Shown here: piece after piece, positions 48,371 to 59,793 of the stretch | Position numbering within the stretch: the first letter of the stretch is position 1 | Layout of the letters: every line of letters begins with the position of its first letter | Source: Pyrenula massariospora | Lineage: Eukaryota; Ascomycota; Eurotiomycetes; Pyrenulales; Pyrenulaceae | Assembly: GCA_021030905.1 (NCBI GenBank) | Contig: JAGFMI010000002.1 | Location: 1 to 64,000 of the forward strand | Length of the DNA stretch: 64,000 bases | Direction: 5' to 3' | Translations under genes and position numbers: made by a program | The notes under the pieces: model-generated | Databases searched by the model: none | Seen by the model: only the letters and a program-made list of their open reading frames with translations | Told to the model about the DNA's origin: nothing

Positions 48371-49299
48371 TCATCCCCTCCCCGTCCCCCTCCCAAACCC
48401 CCTCCCCCTCGGCCTTGCCAATCCACTCCCCCTCTCCCTCCCCGCCCTCCCCCTCGCCGTCGGAATCCCTCTCCCACCACCCCTCGCGATCCCCCTCCGC
48501 GGCGCCGGCGCTGGTGTGACCGGCTCGCTGACCATGGGCGTGCTCTTCTTCGAGCTCGACGGCGGCGGCGGGTGCGAGATGAAGGATGTATCCGACGTCC
48601 TGGACATTGGAACACTTACTTAGTGCGAAGATATTGTGCGACTGAGACTGGAGAGGGGAGGGACAAGGCATGTACAGAGCTGGGAGAGGGGATAGGAGTA
48701 GCCGGGCAGGTAGGAAAAGCATAATCGGAGAGGGAGTGCGAAACAGTAGCAATCAAGGAGAAAAGGCACGGTAGGATAGAGCAAGTCTTACATAAACGTC
48801 CCCTCCGCATCAAACCCCCTCGTCTGCGCCGCCGCCGCCGTCGCTTCATCCGCCTCCCTCACCTGCGCGCTCTGCATCCGCTTAATACTCTCCTTGATCG
48901 GCGCCTACAACATCACCCATCAGCATCAGCACCCACAAGCTCCCCTAAATACATAAACAAGTAGAAAGGAAGAATGCAAACCTCCATAAAATCCACACAA
49001 AACGCATTAACATTCAACCCATACAAGAAAGCGGCGAAATTCTCTCCAAACCGCGCCAGGCTCTCGTTCAGCAGCTGCAGGTGCATGAAGTTGGCCTCGA
49101 GGTCGGCCATGGCGTCGGCCAGCTCGGCGAATTGGGGCTCGAGGGTGGTTATTGCGGAGGGGTGGTGGTGCGGGGGGAGGGTTGAGGTTGGGTCGAAGGG
49201 GTGGGTGTGGCTGGAGCGGAGGGAGGAGCGGGAGGAGGGGCGGAGGGGGGTTGTTGGGCGGGAGGGGAAGGGGAGGGGGCGGGTTGTTGAGGAGGACAT
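48371..49299 (-). CDS. DAM1: DASH/DAM1 complex subunit DAM1
   Basis: Kinetochore-microtubule coupling protein. Exons on the minus strand 48982-49299, 48792-48904 and 48371-48599 give 219 aa. A Ser/Pro/Arg-rich head is followed by the DAM1 domain (FAELADAMADLEANFMHLQ, SLARFGENFAAFLYGLNVNAFCVDF, then EAPIKESIKRMQ across the first intron). The second splice restores GTFMTSDTSFI. The tail is rich in Arg and Gly (about GRGGGRGIPTARGR) and basic, as expected for microtubule binding. The 192-nt second intron is long for this window. The opposite strand of exon 3 is a C-rich tract. Confidence 0.93.
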
Positions 49300-49733
49300 T
49301 TTTCTGTTTCTGTTCTTTGACTAAGGTGGGTTGGTTGGGGTGGGTTGGAGGAGGGTGGATTTGGATAGAGGTGGGAGGTTTACAGGGTTCGGCAAAGGAA
49401 AGGAAGGGAAGGGAAATTTGGGATGGTGGATGGGCTTGTTTTGGATTATCTGCAAGCGCGTTGAGTAGGCGCGGGAGACGCGCTGATTAGGTTTTTCGGG
49501 TGGTGTGGTGTGGTGGGAGGCACTGCCGATTGGGTGGGCGCCCGTTTGCACCGGATATCTAAGCTATCACAGCCGAGTCCTACAATCAACGTACAGTTCT
49601 ATCCCAATGCCCTTTCTATTTTCTCTATACCCGAAATGTCTATCTATTTTCTTTTGTGCCCAATATACCTTTCGTCGCAGAGCCCGCCCTGCGTATTTTG
49701 CCCAATTCCCGCCGCTTTATCCAAGAGGCGGCC
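49300..49733. other. Short intergenic region, DAM1 promoter
   Basis: 430 bp between two minus-strand genes. G-rich on the plus strand near 49330-49420. No gene. Confidence 0.5.
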
Positions 49734-50248
49734 TTATTCTAGCAACGCCCTCGCCCACCCCAAAATCTCCTCCCCAAACGCCGGATGCTTCCCCTTCTGA
49801 TCCGGATACGTCATCTCCGTCATCTGATCCAACATCCCCGGCTTCGTATCCAGAATCAACTCCCTTGTCATCATCGTCCTCCCCTTCGCATCAACCCACG
49901 CTTTCTTCTCCTTTTTAGGCATGCTGCTCGGCAACTCCGGGTTGACTGCGTACGCAATCCCCTGTAGCCATTAACACCTATCTTTCCTTAGAGTATCGTA
50001 AATGGCGCGCTACTCACCAAGGTGCGTCCCACAAAATCCCACATGAAGTATATGCGATTCTTGCTCGCGGCGGGCGTCATGAAGGTCTGCTGGAGGTTAG
50101 GCGCCATGGCCTCGTGGAAGGCGAGCTTCTCGAGGAGTGACTGGAGTTTGGTGACGAAGTGTTTCCACTCGTTTGCTGCGGAGGCGGGGACTTCTTTGGA
50201 GAGGAGGTGGCGTGTGAATTGCTCACGGGTGTTGTTGTAGGGATCCAT
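49734..50248 (-). CDS. Conserved small fungal protein, unknown function
   Basis: I recognise this only as a conserved-looking fungal protein and do not know its name. Exons 50018-50248 and 49734-49961 (56-nt intron) give 152 aa. No signal peptide and no membrane helix. The sequence is mixed alpha-helical and hydrophilic (DPYNNTREQF, AANEWKHFVTKLQSLLEK, ASKNRIYFMWDFVGRTL). After the splice it continues GIAYAVNPELP and then a lysine-rich PKKEKKAWVDAKGR. Even composition and conserved splice signals support a real gene. Upstream of it is a non-coding 0.6-kb region; downstream is DAM1 on the same strand. Confidence 0.8.
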
Positions 50249-50870
50249 TCTGGGTGGGTTGGATTAAGAGGGTAAGTGCGGGTTTGGTAAGTGTTGAGAT
50301 TGATTGAAGTTGTATGTGTAAAGGATTTGAGAAGGAGAGGTCGGTGTTCAATTATATAGGGCACTAAGGAGACGTGTTGAGATATTCCAATGCTCTACTA
50401 GTTTTGAGGTTCATCCTTGTGGCTTAGTTGGATTTCCAACAAGACCCTTGTGAGTGTGGCTTAGCAAAATGTAAACAACGCGAACTTCAATACGCGTCGA
50501 GAATGTCTGGGTTTGGCCGTAGCTCTCAATTGGCTACCTACCACGGTCTACCTAATAAATTACAGCGGGAATCGTTCATCAGCGCTTTTCGCAAGTCATC
50601 AAGTCCATGCTTCGCTCTCTCTGGCCGGCATGCGGCAATTTTCAAGTGTATTAAGATAGCATTGATTAATTCAACTGTGCCGGTAGATATAGAAAAATTG
50701 TAGTAAAACGTCAACGACCTATCTCCAAACCCAGACCCAACACAATCGGCTCTAAAAATAGCCACGAAATATGTTTCAATCGAAGTTGCTCTGTCCCCAT
50801 TTTTCCGCCCTTCAAGACCTCCCACGGGACAGAACCCCGTGGGCGTCCAACCGACATCCGACCAGACCTT
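50249..50870. other. Intergenic, 0.6 kb
   Basis: Between the small unknown gene and the 3' end of the amylase-like gene. No supported gene. Confidence 0.5.
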
Positions 50871-53194
50871 CTAAAGCTCTGGGTGTACGCGGGAAGAGCA
50901 CTCTACTACCCCTGCGTCGCACGAGCTGCATACATAGGTCTGCGATGCCTCACAAGTGATGATCTCGGGTGTACCAGATGTGGGGGAAGAGGTGATCGAA
51001 GGACTGCCGCTCGGAGAGGAAGTTATCGAAGGTTCTATGGAGGTGCTTCCACCCGCTGACGTCTCTGCACCCGACGACGTCTCTGCGCCTGATGATGTCT
51101 CTGCACCCGACGACGTCTCTGCGCCAGATGATGTCTCTGCGCCCGATGACGTCTCTGCGCCAGACGATGTTTCGGTGCCGGAAGATGTCGCGCCGGACGA
51201 TGTCTCTGCACCGGATGATGTCGCCCCAGATGATGTCTCTGCGCCGGTTGATGTTGCGCCAGTCGAAATGGCGGCGCTGCTCGAAGTGCTTGGAGCAGTG
51301 GAGTTGACTACTGGTATGGAAGAGTTGCTAGATGGAGTAGGGCTGCCTGAGGGTACAGAAGAGCTGCCTGAGGACTCGGTAGAGTTGGAGGAAGAAGTAG
51401 AGTTGCTTGTGGAATTATTGACCGGAACCGGGCAGTTGATCGCAGCGGTAAGAGTTTTGACGGCCGGATCTTGGTAGGTTCCCGTGCAAATTTTGCTGTC
51501 ATCACCCTGCTTGATCCAGATCTATTCATGATTTAGCTTCACTTCAGCCACTGGCTTCAAGAATAATTAAGCTTTCAACTTGCATAAGCAGGCTGAGGGC
51601 CAACAAGGAGTGACTTACCCTAGGTAGATTGCCACCGACAGGTGGCGGGGGGTTAGTGAAAGACCCGTCAGTGCTCGTCAATGTCACAGTCTGGCAAGTG
51701 ACCAGGTCGACAACAATTTGGCCCGAACCGGTATTGAAAACTGTATTTGTAGGGACGTCAAGATGGCCAGGGGCAGCTCCAGAGCTTCCAACGTTATTCA
51801 CAACGATGTACACAGCCCCTCGCTGTAAATGCAAGACATTTGCGTCGTTGTAGCTTGATTTGAGGCCGCCATTTTTGTAGAAGTTTGCATCAAAAGCAGA
51901 TATCATGTTGCGGATTGTGTGCAGCTTCGCAATAAATTTGTATAGCGGAGTAGTCTGAGTGTAGTTGCTCGTCCAGAGAGGTTCGCGATTGTTCGGGTCT
52001 GAGGCTCCGGTGAACCGTTGCTCCCATCCATAGTACACGATCGGAATACCGTCGTCAAAGAAGAGCAGGGTAGCCGCGTTCATTTCTTTTTCCACATTAC
52101 TGTTGGCGTAGCTTGCAGCTCGCGGCTCGTCGTGATTGTCCATGAAATTCGTAAGAACAGTCTCATCATAGGCATTGTCAGCCGCGTAGCCCATCTGATA
52201 TGCCGGATTCTGCATGGTGTTCCCATTGTCGAAAGCTTGCTGGTAGGAGTAGTATTTTGGGTAGTTGAGGTAGCTGTTCAGTATCGTGGCGCTCTGGTAC
52301 GGATTGACGTAGTCGGCACTTCCGTCTGCGATCATGCCTGTGACGAAGCAGCCAACCGTATTCTGAAAGGTAGTAAGCTGCGCCTTGTTGAGAAGTCTTG
52401 CAACGTCCATGCGGATACCATCTATCGCAAAATGGTTGACATGAGCTGCGACATCTGCAACGATAGGACTATAGTACGTTGAGACCTCGGTTTTGATATC
52501 TGGCAGTGAGCCCGCGCCAGATGTTGAGAACCAGCAAGTTTCGACACTGTTTTGATCGCTGTAGTCAATGTCACACGGCGGTTGGTGGAAAGCAGCGGCA
52601 ACATTCCAAGGAGAAGGTAGTGAAGCGTAGGTAGCATCGTTTCCATCTCCGCCAGTAGGAATTGAGAGGTCGTTGACATTGAAATCCACCATTATCAGCA
52701 TATTACGAGCGTGAAGTGCTGAGGTCAGATCTTGTAGATCTTGGTCTGTCCCCATGTAGGAATTTACTGCGGCTGGGTCTACCGTCCAGTCTGGAAAACA
52801 ATCAGCGAAGTATCACAATTGTCAATGAAGAGGCCCTACAGCCATGAAAAGCGCTTGGTATATCCCGGTTCTTGACACTGAAAACCAGTTAGTTAAAACC
52901 CGTGTGGAAAACATAGAACACAGACATTGGCGAGATCCATATCGCAGTAAAGCCCATTCCCTGAATATAATCCAGGTTGTCTTTTAACGCTTTCCACGAA
53001 CCTCCGCACCGTTGTGAATAGTCGCCCTGTAAACATGTTGTGCTAATATCGGAGCAATCTTCGACGGCGTAGCGATCAGTAATGACCTGGTAAATCGTCT
53101 GGCCTTGCCAGCCCGATATCCCAGAAGCCTCTATGGATTTGATAGGGCAAAGAGATAGCAAAGCTAGCAAACCCTGTAAAAGAAAGGACGCCAT
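50871..53194 (-). CDS. Secreted GH13 alpha-amylase-like protein lacking the catalytic Glu
   Basis: Secreted starch-hydrolase fold. Exons 52926-53194, 52840-52877, 51619-52790 and 50871-51521 give 709 aa. Signal peptide MASFLLQGLLALLSLCP; then IYQVITDRYA, DNLDYIQGMGFTAIWISP, and AFHGYW rebuilt over two short introns. The nucleophile Asp is present (GIRMD, residue 231), as is the third acid (DNHD, residue 323). At the acid/base position the usual GEV is GMI, so Glu is replaced by Met (residue 255). The region I motif is DFNVND rather than DVVANH. After LPR a 97-nt intron leads to a long Ser/Thr/Gly tail with SSGAET repeats, probably O-glycosylated. I see no clear GPI signal; the last ~25 residues before the stop at 50871 are Cys-containing and uncertain, so another intron may exist. 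Confidence 0.88.
51057..51246. repeat. 18-bp coding tandem repeat in the amylase-like tail
   Basis: About ten imperfect copies of an 18-bp unit that encodes SSGAET on the minus strand. The third bases vary between copies while the amino acids stay the same, which suggests selection for the peptide. The opposite strand reads as DDVSAP repeats in an open frame of 173 codons, which is a shadow. Confidence 0.85.
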
Positions 53195-54538
53195 GTTTGT
53201 AACAGGGCACGAGAAGTATGTGAAGGCTGCAACGAAAGATGGAGAACAGTGGAAGGTAAATCAATCATAGTAAAGGACCACACACGTAGTAACCGAAATA
53301 GAAAAGGGTTTTGTGATTGTTGTTGGAATGCCCTACATTCCAAGACTCCTGGATTCCTGGCGCGACAGGGCTGTTAACTCTTCCCCCCGCGAATTTCGTG
53401 CATTCCAAAGCACCCGTTAAGAGATGAAAGACATGCCGCGGTTGATCTGGTTGGATACTGAAAGAAATGAACGCGCTTGAAAACAAGTTGCTATCTAAAT
53501 CGGCAGATTCAATAACCCGTATATCATGCAAGAGCTACGAAGACGCAAAATTCTAGCAGGCGAAACCTTAGGAAATTATCTTCAGCCTCGACGCTCTTGT
53601 GCGTAGCCAGAACGGCTGATTGCTTTGCTAAGCCGTGGATCCAAGATGTTAGCGATCGTTTTTGCCATAGTGGTTGTCTATAAGTCTGAAACTTGCGTGG
53701 CAACCGCGAACAAAAAACCCGTAGAAACTACGGTGTATAAAATAATTTGGACATCAGAAAGCGTGAGAAAGGGTTACCTCCCATCTACCACTTGGTATCG
53801 ACGAGAGTTGCAAGAGTTGTAGCATCAGAGTGACAATTAGATCCCGGCCGATTGTGCAGCATTCCCCTCGCCCGGACTCGGATTATAAGGATAGTCACTC
53901 TGAATGTCGGCGTTGCCTTTTTGAATTGGTACCAAAATCCTGCTGCTGTGCGATACACCAAATTCTCACTGAAGTTTACTTTGATACGATCGGTCCTCCC
54001 TGTACACTAGACGTGAAGTTGACTATTTCTACCAAATGGCTTTTGTCAAGTTCCGCGCTGATTAGACTATCCCTTATCTACAATGGCCAGATCATCTTGT
54101 CTGTCAGGACTCTCTCGTGACTACCTACCGAGGTCGTTCAGTAGGCCCTGAAGCCGCGAGTTAGGGCCAAGGGGGTAGCTCATCCCCTTCAAGATCTACA
54201 GGAGGGGTGCTAGATAGCTAACAAGACATTAAAAGCTGCCATCAAAATTACGTAGCGAATAGCCAAATGCGAGCAAAAATTGAACGCCCAGAGCAAATTC
54301 CCTATGAGGATCAAACAAATTCGACGCACTCACTTAGCCTTGTCATGCCGATGTCATGTCGATTTTAATCTTCCCACTGACGGCGTCCTCAATTGAGGAA
54401 CTTACGGCACAAAGGAGTCGGCATAGACCCGCGGAAGCAATTCTAAGATATTACCAGCACTCCGCATTCTCGTTCATTTAGAACCAATGCTTCATCCTTC
54501 CCTAAGCTGTACCTTCCTCAACATCGTCCTTGCGATCC
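53195..54538. other. Intergenic, 1.3 kb
   Basis: Upstream of the amylase-like gene and downstream of the first BTB gene. Open frames up to 96 codons, none recognisable. Confidence 0.5.
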
Positions 54539-55459
54539 TCATGTTTTAATTTCGTCCTTGCATCCCTCCGTTTGTTTGTGCTCATGAAAAGCGCACCTCG
54601 GTCTTTTGGCTGGATCCTCTCGCTTAGGATCCTCCAAAGTCAATGCAACGACAACCTCAGCAGCGATCTTACTTCCTGTTTGGAAGAACACCATGACTTC
54701 TTGTGGCAGGCGAGATTTGTCGGAAGGATCAACCCAGCGCCTCTCTGCAAGTTCCCAAGCCATCTGGTTCACAAAATATCGTCGGAGTGGGCTTTGGGGT
54801 GGGGCGATGTCGTTAATGACGGTCATTTCCTTCGTGCTAACGCGATCATATCTGTGTGCCGCTCTTAAAGCGTCCATTAGTCGATTCTTGAGCTCTTCCA
54901 AGCAAAACTTATCTGCCAAGACCCAAGTCTGTACCAAAGTGAGTGTTTCTGTCAGGGACAGTCCTTTGTCAACTTCGCCTTCAGGTTCAGAGACAAATTG
55001 GAATCCGTAAATCCACTTCAATAGTCGATTGAAAGCGTCGGGGTCTTCTCTTGGCAAATTGATAATGTTGCTAGGAGGACCCTCCTCGCAAGGATGTTGT
55101 AGACTTTCCTTCAAGAACGATGACCGTGCCTCCAGTACCTCTCTATGTGCACGAAAGACCTGTTGTTTCGACCCAAGCCCAACTTTGATGTTGATGATGT
55201 CGGAGCTAAAGGGTCTTGAGTTGCAGGTCAGCACGAGCAGTGGCTTATCTTAAAGTCGGTATTATAGGAGACTGCGGCCTCACTTGCTCGCTGCGCTGAA
55301 ACCGGGAAACCCCTCACGATTCGGTCTAGATGCCACGAGTGTCACACCGCCATCGCGATTTTGGGGCACGATTTTAGGTGGTTTAGTAGCATTCGGAATG
55401 GAGCTACAAGTGCGGTATCTTCCTATGGGATTTAGGAAGACACTGCGCCTGCAAACCAT
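54539..55459 (-). CDS. BTB/POZ-domain protein, cluster copy 1
   Basis: BTB proteins dimerise and often act as adaptors for Cullin-3 ligases or in transcription. Exon 2 is 54539-55214, reading PFSSDIINIKVG, FRAHREVLEARSSFLK, FNRLLKWIYGF, LVQTWVLADKFCLEELKNRLMDAL, then a helical region and an end with CAFHEHKQTEGC. Exon 1 (55284-55459, 69-nt intron with a CTGAC branch) is a proposal: it opens with an in-frame ATG, has the same phase-2 junction as the paralogues, and gives 283 aa in total. The BTB core is certain, exon 1 is not. Three paralogues follow on the same strand. Confidence 0.85.
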
Positions 55460-55979
55460 TCTTCTCTATGCCTTGGTACTACCTGTGATCATAGTAGATC
55501 TGTCAGTGCATAACAAAATTATTGTAGACGAGCGCTTAGCATTATGAGCTGGATTGTGGGAAAGTTGGCGAGCTTCGTATCTCTGGCGGACAAGATAGAG
55601 TGAAGCGGGACAAATGAGAACACATGATATGATTGGCTATGAGTAAGTCTGAACAAATCCTAGTAGGTATGATATCAGAACGCATTTACGCCAACCCGTT
55701 ATCTGAAGCAACTAGAGGAACAATACTTCCTTCGGTTGCGAAACACTTTGGGTACAAAGACAACATATGCCTTTCGCTATGCAACTCTGTTTCTCCAACG
55801 GCTAATACTCAAGCTATTATTCCATCGACTCCAGGACAAGACGACCGCGTGAATATGCGCTAATCAAACTTTTCTATTAGCGGAGACTTTCATCCGGAAT
55901 TCTAAATGTACAGGAGCCTTTTCATCACGCTTCTTATTAGTCTCTAGTCTCTCTGTAGACTTTCTAATCTCGAAGTTTC
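55460..55979. other. Spacer between BTB copies 1 and 2
   Basis: 520 bp, no supported gene and no BTB fragment seen. Confidence 0.5.
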
Positions 55980-56800
55980 TTAGTCCTTGTGCCCATCTGG
56001 GCATTTCGCAGTCTCGTTATGTTCATGAAAATCGCACGCAGGTTGAAGTGACGGGTCTTTCTTCATGCCGAGCCCCATCTGACAGACAATGTCAGCAGCC
56101 AGAGTACTTCCATGCTCAAAGAATTCCCGCATGTGGTATATGAGACCATCGTCGTCGTCCTCTCGAAGTCCTCCCGCCAGGTCATACGCCGTCTGCCTCA
56201 CGAAAAACGTCCTCAGAGTACTTGGTGATGGAGCAACTTCCCCGACTAAATCTAAGACGCCACCAAAGATGGCATGGTCTCGATGCAAATCCTTGATTGA
56301 ATCCATGAAGTTGTTCTTAAGCTCTTCCATGCAGAACTTGTCCCCTATGACCCATGCTTTGACAAGGGGTTGCATCTCTGAAAAGTGCCCGCAGTCCAGC
56401 TGTGCGCAATGCCTGCCAGACTTATCAGTAGTATGTGGAAGTCTGTAGATCCATTTGAGGACTCTATTGAAAGATTCGGGATCGTCTGTAGGCAGTTTGA
56501 CAACATTATTACCACTCTCTTGACAAGGATTTCGTAAACAGCCCCTGAAAAATGGTGATCGAGCCATGATGATGTCTTTGTGTGCATAGAAGCTTTCTTC
56601 GTTTGGCCCGACTTTGATCTCGATCATCTCTGAGCTGAAGGGTCTGTGTTTTTTAGTGAGCCTTATTCTAGATAAGATATAGGCAAAAGAGGTTTCACAT
56701 ACCGGCTCATAGGGTCTGATTTGTCCGGCTTGTCGACTTCTCTGGTCTCCATCGCGGTCGTCGATAGCTTGGTCTGAAGGATATCCTCCAAGGGAGCCAT
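55980..56800 (-). CDS. BTB/POZ-domain protein, cluster copy 2
   Basis: Exons 56703-56800 and 55980-56643 (59-nt intron) give 253 aa. The ATG at 56800 follows an in-frame stop and opens a hydrophilic leader (MAPLEDILQTK) that joins RPFSSEMIEIKVG at the intron. BTB core: FYAHKDIIMARSPFF, FNRVLKWIYRL, LVKAWVIGDKFCMEELKNNFMDSI. The C-terminal part FFVRQTAYDLAGG aligns with copy 1 (YFVNQMAWELAER), and the end carries CDFHEHNETAKC. This is the cleanest member of the cluster. Role unknown. Confidence 0.88.
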
Positions 56801-57359
56801 ACCAGTACGCTTCCGTTGTCAATTATTGCCGATCTAAAGGGCTAATCTGCTAGTGTTATCGAAAAGTTGAGATTCAGGACTTTCTGAGATGGATAGACGT
56901 AAGAAGGATGGTAGAAAGATGGAGTGCACAATGAAGAGAAAGAAATTTATAACTCGCAAAGCACTCACTAGGTTTTCATCGGTCACCTTCCTCTAACCTG
57001 ATCTCATGTGGGTGCTTGGCCTTTCTTTGTTCAAGGTGAACGTTGGTGCTTGAGGAAAACAATCCCGGCAAAGCCTTCCTCTTCACTTGCCAAGGGTTGA
57101 ATATGAGAAGAAAACTTTGCGAAGATTGAAAAGGTGAGATAATGATGACTCCAAGCGATGGTGTCATGCTCAAAGTAAATACTGAGAATGATGTTGAAAG
57201 TTGACAGCCTGGGGAAACATCCTAAATACCTAAATTTCACCTTGAGTGCTTTTAGAGTCGACCTTCGAATAGTTGCACAAAATCCAACTGCTCATCGACA
57301 CATATTCTTAACCAACTTGTCCAAAACGACCGCCAGTTCGATCACGCACAAATCAACAT
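56801..57359. other. Spacer between BTB copies 2 and 3
   Basis: 560 bp, no supported gene. Confidence 0.5.
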
Positions 57360-58165
57360 TCACTTCTTTCCCAGAGAGTTGTACTTCGGCGTCTCTATAT
57401 GATTATGCCAGTCGCAATCCGAACCATCCCTAGGTCTCCGTACAGACTTCGTCCTGTGGATCTTCGCCATCTCTGCAACCAACTCCTCAACTTCATCCTC
57501 CATATGCCTCACCGTCAGGCTCTTCACAACCTCCTTCGCCCCATATCTGCATTTCCTCGCCAACACTCCGTACGTCAGTCTCCGCCTAAAGAACCTTCCG
57601 AGCGTGCTCGAGCCCATCCCTCATCGTACCAAGGTCTTGGCCGAACAAACTTCAATCTTCTTGTAATCCGTGATCACCCTGGGTGAGTCCATGGCGTCGT
57701 TCTTGCAGGCTTCCATGCACAGCTTATCGGCCAGGACCCAAGTCTTTAGGCCAACACTCGTGCGACACGCAACTCCTGCGAAGTCGATGCGTGATTCGTA
57801 GATCCATCGTAGGATGCATCCAAAACCCTTGCGCTCATCGTCCGGCAGCTCGACTTTGAGCTTGTCTGATTCGATCATACCGCTGTTCAGGCAGGCCTTG
57901 AAGAATGGTAAGCGTGCGCATAACACGTCTTTGTGAGCGCGAAACATCCGTTTCTCTTTGCCGACAATGATATCTACCATCTGTGAGCTGAGAAGCCTGT
58001 GAGAATTAGTGACAGACTAAGGCAGACAAAGGCATCGAAGCAATGGAAGGGCAGAGCTATCGCTGCAACTTACTTATCCAAGGTTGGATTTTCACAATCA
58101 TGCTGTGTCGACGCATGTGGCTGCTTCACAACTTCTTTCACAGGAAGGCCGGGCCGATCACTATA
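57360..58165 (-). pseudogene. BTB/POZ gene copy 3, broken by an in-frame TGA and lacking a start
   Basis: Exon 1 (58074-58165) reads LPVKEVVKQPHAS...NPTLDK with no ATG after the preceding stop. A 77-nt intron follows, then exon 2 from 57996: LLSSQMVDIIVGKEKR, FRAHKDVLCARLPFFKACL, CILRWIYESRI, LKTWVLADKLCMEACKNDAMDS. TGA at 57618-57620 interrupts it, but the same frame continues to 57360 with RFFRRRLTYGV and ends in CDWHNHIET, the same C-terminal motif as copies 1 and 2. An internal ATG (57980) could still make a 119-residue BTB-only protein. An upstream start exon cannot be excluded. Confidence 0.75.
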
Positions 58166-58827
58166 CTAATTAGCCAAAGGTCGAGGCAGAAGGACTTTGA
58201 GACGAACATCTCGGTACACATCAAACTGGCTTCGAATGGCACCATTTGAGAGAAATGAGACCGATTGCGCAGAGCCTCGAGTATGCCGATCAAGGGATCC
58301 ACAAGGGACGAATCTAGAATTCCCTCGATTTGGCAGGGCAAAAATTTCAATGATAGATGGTCAACCTCAAGCGACCCTATTGTGCAGATGTAGCATGGAT
58401 TCTGGTTTTTAGAGTTGCGGTGGGGCCAGTCCCTTTTGGCGGGATACGCAGTCGTGAAGCCTCACTACGTTCACTTGACGGTGATTTTAGAGGTCATAAG
58501 GAATAAGACAGGGAGCAAGATAGGTGAAAGCGCAGCCTACACCTTTTACCTCTCCCATAGTAAACGAGAGAAGGAGCTCAGGAGGTGTAGGCATTTGCTT
58601 ATTTTTCACTGCAATCAAAGAGACATGGGGAATAGCAGGCTGATGTTCATGTCCTTGATAAAGACATCTCTAGAGTAAAAGAATCGGTTAAAAGTGGGAA
58701 AGTAAGCTATGTCAAATGAGCGTCACCTCATATGAGATGGGCGCGGAAAATTGACTTATCGTCGGCGAAAAAAAGCCCTTGTGGGTTTCACGTACCGGTC
58801 ACAATCGTGCCACTATTTCGATCCCTT
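58166..58827. other. Spacer between BTB copies 3 and 4
   Basis: 660 bp; AT-rich in parts, no supported gene. Confidence 0.5.
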
Positions 58828-59793
58828 TCAGTTGTTTTGAGACTGCCCACGAACTCCGATCCTCTGAAGATATTGTCGCTTCTTCTCCTCTGTCATGCCC
58901 GAAATTGCGCATTTGATTTCGTCAGTGACTTTATGATCATGGTACGTGCAAGGATCGTCGACATCTACAGGATTGAGCGCGGGGCCAGGCAATCCTTCTT
59001 GGTAATTGCTAGCCATTTCCGCCATGATCTCGCCAAGTTCCTCAACCATATCCTCCTCCACCATCCTCGTGACCAGCTTTAGAGGAAATGCCTTCGGAAT
59101 AGTGCATTCGGACTCGACTAGCAAGCCGAATGCAAGAAGACGTTTCCAGAATATCCACAAAGCCGTGTGCTAGACATTCATTTTCTTGAGTTCGATGACT
59201 ATGGTCATGTTTTTTTCAAGAGCGTCTTCCTTGCACTTCGCTATGATCGCGTTCATAACACAATTCTTACACGCTTCCATGCAGAGCTTGTCAGCAAGAA
59301 TCCAAGTCTTATTGAGGATCTGAAGAGAAAGCGTCTTGTCTTCAGGGTCTAAGTTCGATTCGTAGATCCACCTGAGGAGATAGCCCATGGCTGCAGGACT
59401 GTCATCAAGCATTTCGAGGCGCAAGCTCTGGGATTCAGTCTTGCCGCCAGTAAAACAGGCCTTGAAGTACCCCGAGCGGGCGCAAAGAACATCTTTGTGA
59501 GCTGTATAGATCCTTCGCTTGTCGCCAACAACAATTATCACAATCTGAGAGTTTAGGAGCCTGAATGAGTGAGTACTGAATGAAAATCTGGCATAGTTGT
59601 AGAGGTCTTACTTGTGGATTGGTGTCCGGTCAATGTTTTTCTCATTCGCAGACGGAGGAGTCATTTTTGATTTCATCATAATGGTCGGGCTGAGCATCAC
59701 TTGAATGATGGATCCCAATTCTGTAGGATACGGTTGCGTTAGAGATACTACCGAACGGGAAAAAGGCGATTCTGGTGCACAGTCTTGGCACAT
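58828..59793 (-). CDS. BTB/POZ gene copy 4, frame interrupted by TAG after the BTB domain
   Basis: Exon 1 (59612-59793) starts with ATG and encodes a 60-residue leader; a 51-nt intron follows, and exon 2 starts at 59560: LLNSQIVIIVVGDKRR, YTAHKDVLCARSGYFKACF, YLLRWIYESNL, NKTWILADKLCMEACKNCVMNAI. TAG at 59170-59172 ends a 190-residue product. The same frame then continues without a stop to 58828 (WIFWKRLLAFGLL, EDMVEELGEIMAEMASNYQ, CTYHDHKVT), matching the C-terminal parts of the other copies; with readthrough it would be 304 aa. Either a short BTB protein, a young pseudogene, or a recoded stop. Confidence 0.75.

Noticed and set aside
50956-51477. Plus-strand frame of 173 codons with DDVSAP repeats
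   Set aside because: It is the complement of the Ser/Thr/Gly tail of the amylase-like gene, whose splice sites and signal peptide support the minus strand.
57600-57640. Removing the TGA at 57618 as an intron
   Set aside because: The only candidate (35 nt) is too short and would shift the frame away from the conserved C-terminal part.
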